Positions 5,836 to 6,585 of a stretch of 6,585 nucleotides of DNA are shown one piece after another. Made by a program: the position numbers and the translations under genes. Numbering within the stretch: position 1 is the first letter of the stretch; each line of letters opens with the position of its first letter. The DNA lies in the NCBI GenBank assembly GCA_030045295.1, contig JASIGD010000137.1, forward strand, positions 1 to 6,585, given 5' to 3'. The notes under the pieces are model-generated. The model was not told the origin of the DNA. It did no database searches and saw only the letters and a program-made list of their open reading frames with translations. The DNA comes from Streptosporangiaceae bacterium (lineage in GTDB: Bacteria > Actinomycetota > Actinomycetes > Streptosporangiales > Streptosporangiaceae).

Positions 5836-6294
5836 ATGAGCGCCGAAGCTGTCATCATCGGCCCCGGATCGGGTCAGGTCATCTCGCTGCGGGGAACCGA
5901 AATCCGGGTGCTGAGCACGGCCGCCGACTGTAGCGGAGCGTCCAGCTTCGAGTTCCGGGCTCTGCCCGGCTTCGACACCGGCTCACACATCCACTCGCGG
6001 ATCGAGGAGCTGTTCTACGTTCTCGACGGGAAGATGGAACTGCGCGCAGGAGACCGGATCACCGACGCCGGGCCGGGAACCTTCGCCTGCGTTCCGGCCG
6101 GCGTCGCGCACGCGTTCGCCAACCGCGGCGACTCCCCGGCCCGGATGCTGCTCGTCTGCGCGCCTTCGGGTCACGAACGATACTTCGAGGAGCTGGCCGC
6201 CATCCTCGCCCGCGAAGGGCCGCCCGATCCCGAAGTCATCGGCGCCCTCCGCGCTCGGTTCGATACCACCCAGGTGTCCCCCCTGACAACCTGA
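5836..6294 (+). CDS. Small single-domain cupin protein
   Basis: A 152-residue protein with one complete cupin beta-barrel. Motif 1 is at 49-65, GSHIHSRIEELFYVLDG, with metal ligands His51, His53 and Glu57 (or Glu58). Motif 2 is at 81-96, GTFACVPAGVAHAFAN, with His92 as fourth ligand. All four expected ligands are present, so it should bind a divalent metal such as Fe, Mn, Ni or Zn. Similar small cupins are often annotated as quercetin-2,3-dioxygenase-like, but enzymatic function, isomerase activity or ligand sensing cannot be told apart here. There is no signal peptide or membrane segment, so it is cytosolic. The helical C-terminal tail from about residue 113 (HERYFEELAAILAREG) is common in this subgroup. 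It is 89 bp downstream of the regulator, with its own strong RBS and a palindrome in the gap, which suggests separate or additional control. Confidence 0.9.
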   Translation: MSAEAVIIGPGSGQVISLRGTEIRVLSTAADCSGASSFEFRALPGFDTGSHIHSRIEELFYVLDGKMELRAGDRITDAGPGTFACVPAGVAHAFANRGDSPARMLLVCAPSGHERYFEELAAILAREGPPDPEVIGALRARFDTTQVSPLTT

Positions 6295-6310
6295 AACGTC
6301 AAACGACGCG

Positions 6311-6327
6311 GCAGCCAAGCCGGCTGC
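6311..6327. terminator. Hairpin in the convergent junction, possible bidirectional terminator
   Basis: GCAGCC (6311-6316) pairs with GGCTGC (6322-6327) around a five-base loop, 17 bases after the cupin stop. A second small stem, CCGGC/GCCGG (6339-6343 and 6348-6352), follows. No clear T tract follows on the plus strand. On the minus strand the stem is followed by CGCGTCGTTTGACG, slightly T-rich. Position between converging genes favours a termination role. Confidence 0.35.
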
Positions 6328-6354
6328 TACGCTCAGGCCCGGCCCGAGCCGGAG

Positions 6355-6386
6355 GCTGGACCCCGCTGGTGTCCCGCCCGTCCAGC
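6355..6386. repeat. Inverted repeat, 7-bp arms, downstream of the minus-strand gene
   Basis: GCTGGAC (6355-6361) and GTCCAGC (6380-6386) are perfectly complementary around an 18-nt loop, 12 bases past the stop of the minus-strand gene. It may contribute to 3' end formation of that transcript, but there is no U tract. Confidence 0.35.
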
Positions 6387-6398
6387 GCCAGACGATAA

Positions 6399-6585
6399 TT
6401 ACTTAGTGAGGTACCAGAACTCCGGCGTGGCGTAGAACTGGGTCAAGTTCTCCAGGTAGATCGGCTCGGTGGCCGAGACGCTGGTCTTCCAGGCCCAGAT
6501 GATGTCCCCGTTCGGCTGGAACATCACCGGCTGGTCCATGGTCAGGAAGGATGCCTCATTCTTGACCGCCGCCGGGTTGCCGCTG
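6399..6585 (-). CDS. C-terminal end of a probable family 5 (peptide-type) ABC transporter solute-binding protein (5' end outside window)
   Basis: On the minus strand a frame open at the window edge encodes 61 residues and ends at TAA (6399-6401). It holds no start within the window. The sequence includes QPVMFQPNGDIIWAWKTSVS and ends LTQFYATPEFWYLTK. The pattern of an aromatic/Pro segment, IWAWK, then an NLTQFYxTPEFWY-type end resembles the extreme C-terminus of actinobacterial extracellular solute-binding proteins of the DppA/OppA class. Those are lipoproteins that deliver peptides or other solutes to an ABC permease; the signal peptide and lipobox would be off the window. G or C in most third positions and protein-like composition support real coding. 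The gene converges on the cupin, so the two are not in one operon. Coding status is fairly sure; the family is a recognition by pattern only. Confidence 0.65.
   Translation of the reverse strand, partial: SGNPAAVKNEASFLTMDQPVMFQPNGDIIWAWKTSVSATEPIYLENLTQFYATPEFWYLTK

Overview
The window is very GC-rich, with G or C in most third codon positions, ATGA overlaps and protein families typical of high-GC Actinobacteria (Streptosporangiales/Streptomyces-like). No marker gene fixes the genus. It reads as an ordinary chromosomal segment: I see no tRNA, rRNA, CRISPR array, transposase or integrase.

Left part (1-2600, + strand): the last 120 residues of a phytoene-desaturase-like (PYROXD2-type) FAD/NAD(P) oxidoreductase run by an ATGA overlap into a complete 746-residue NDP-forming acyl-CoA synthetase (acetate--CoA ligase family). 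The synthetase has a CoA-binding domain, two succinyl-CoA-ligase-like domains and an ATP-grasp domain. The pair looks like the end of an operon that activates and oxidises an organic acid of unknown identity. A 19-bp palindrome lies just before the ligase start, and a perfect 32-bp palindrome sits inside the ligase gene at a domain linker. A likely intrinsic terminator follows the ligase.

Middle (2601-5746, + strand): a short regulatory region holds a weak promoter candidate and a 32-codon GTG-started upstream ORF with a near-ideal Shine-Dalgarno. Its stop overlaps the start of a 989-residue regulator. The regulator joins a class III nucleotidyl cyclase homology domain, an NB-ARC/STAND-type P-loop ATPase, a TPR-like helical region and a C-terminal LuxR-type helix-turn-helix. 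The cyclase keeps both metal-binding Asp residues but lacks several canonical substrate and transition-state residues, so it may be a nucleotide sensor rather than a working cyclase.

Right part (5747-6585): a small cupin gene (+) has a strong RBS and a 14-bp palindrome in its putative 5' leader, which suggests its own regulation. It converges on the 3' end of a minus-strand gene whose product resembles the C-terminus of a family 5 (peptide-type) ABC transporter solute-binding protein. The 104-bp convergent junction holds several inverted repeats. No wholly new system is evident. The most unusual signals are the 32-bp intragenic palindrome, the coupled upstream ORF before the cyclase-STAND-LuxR regulator, and the hairpin at the oxidoreductase/ligase junction.
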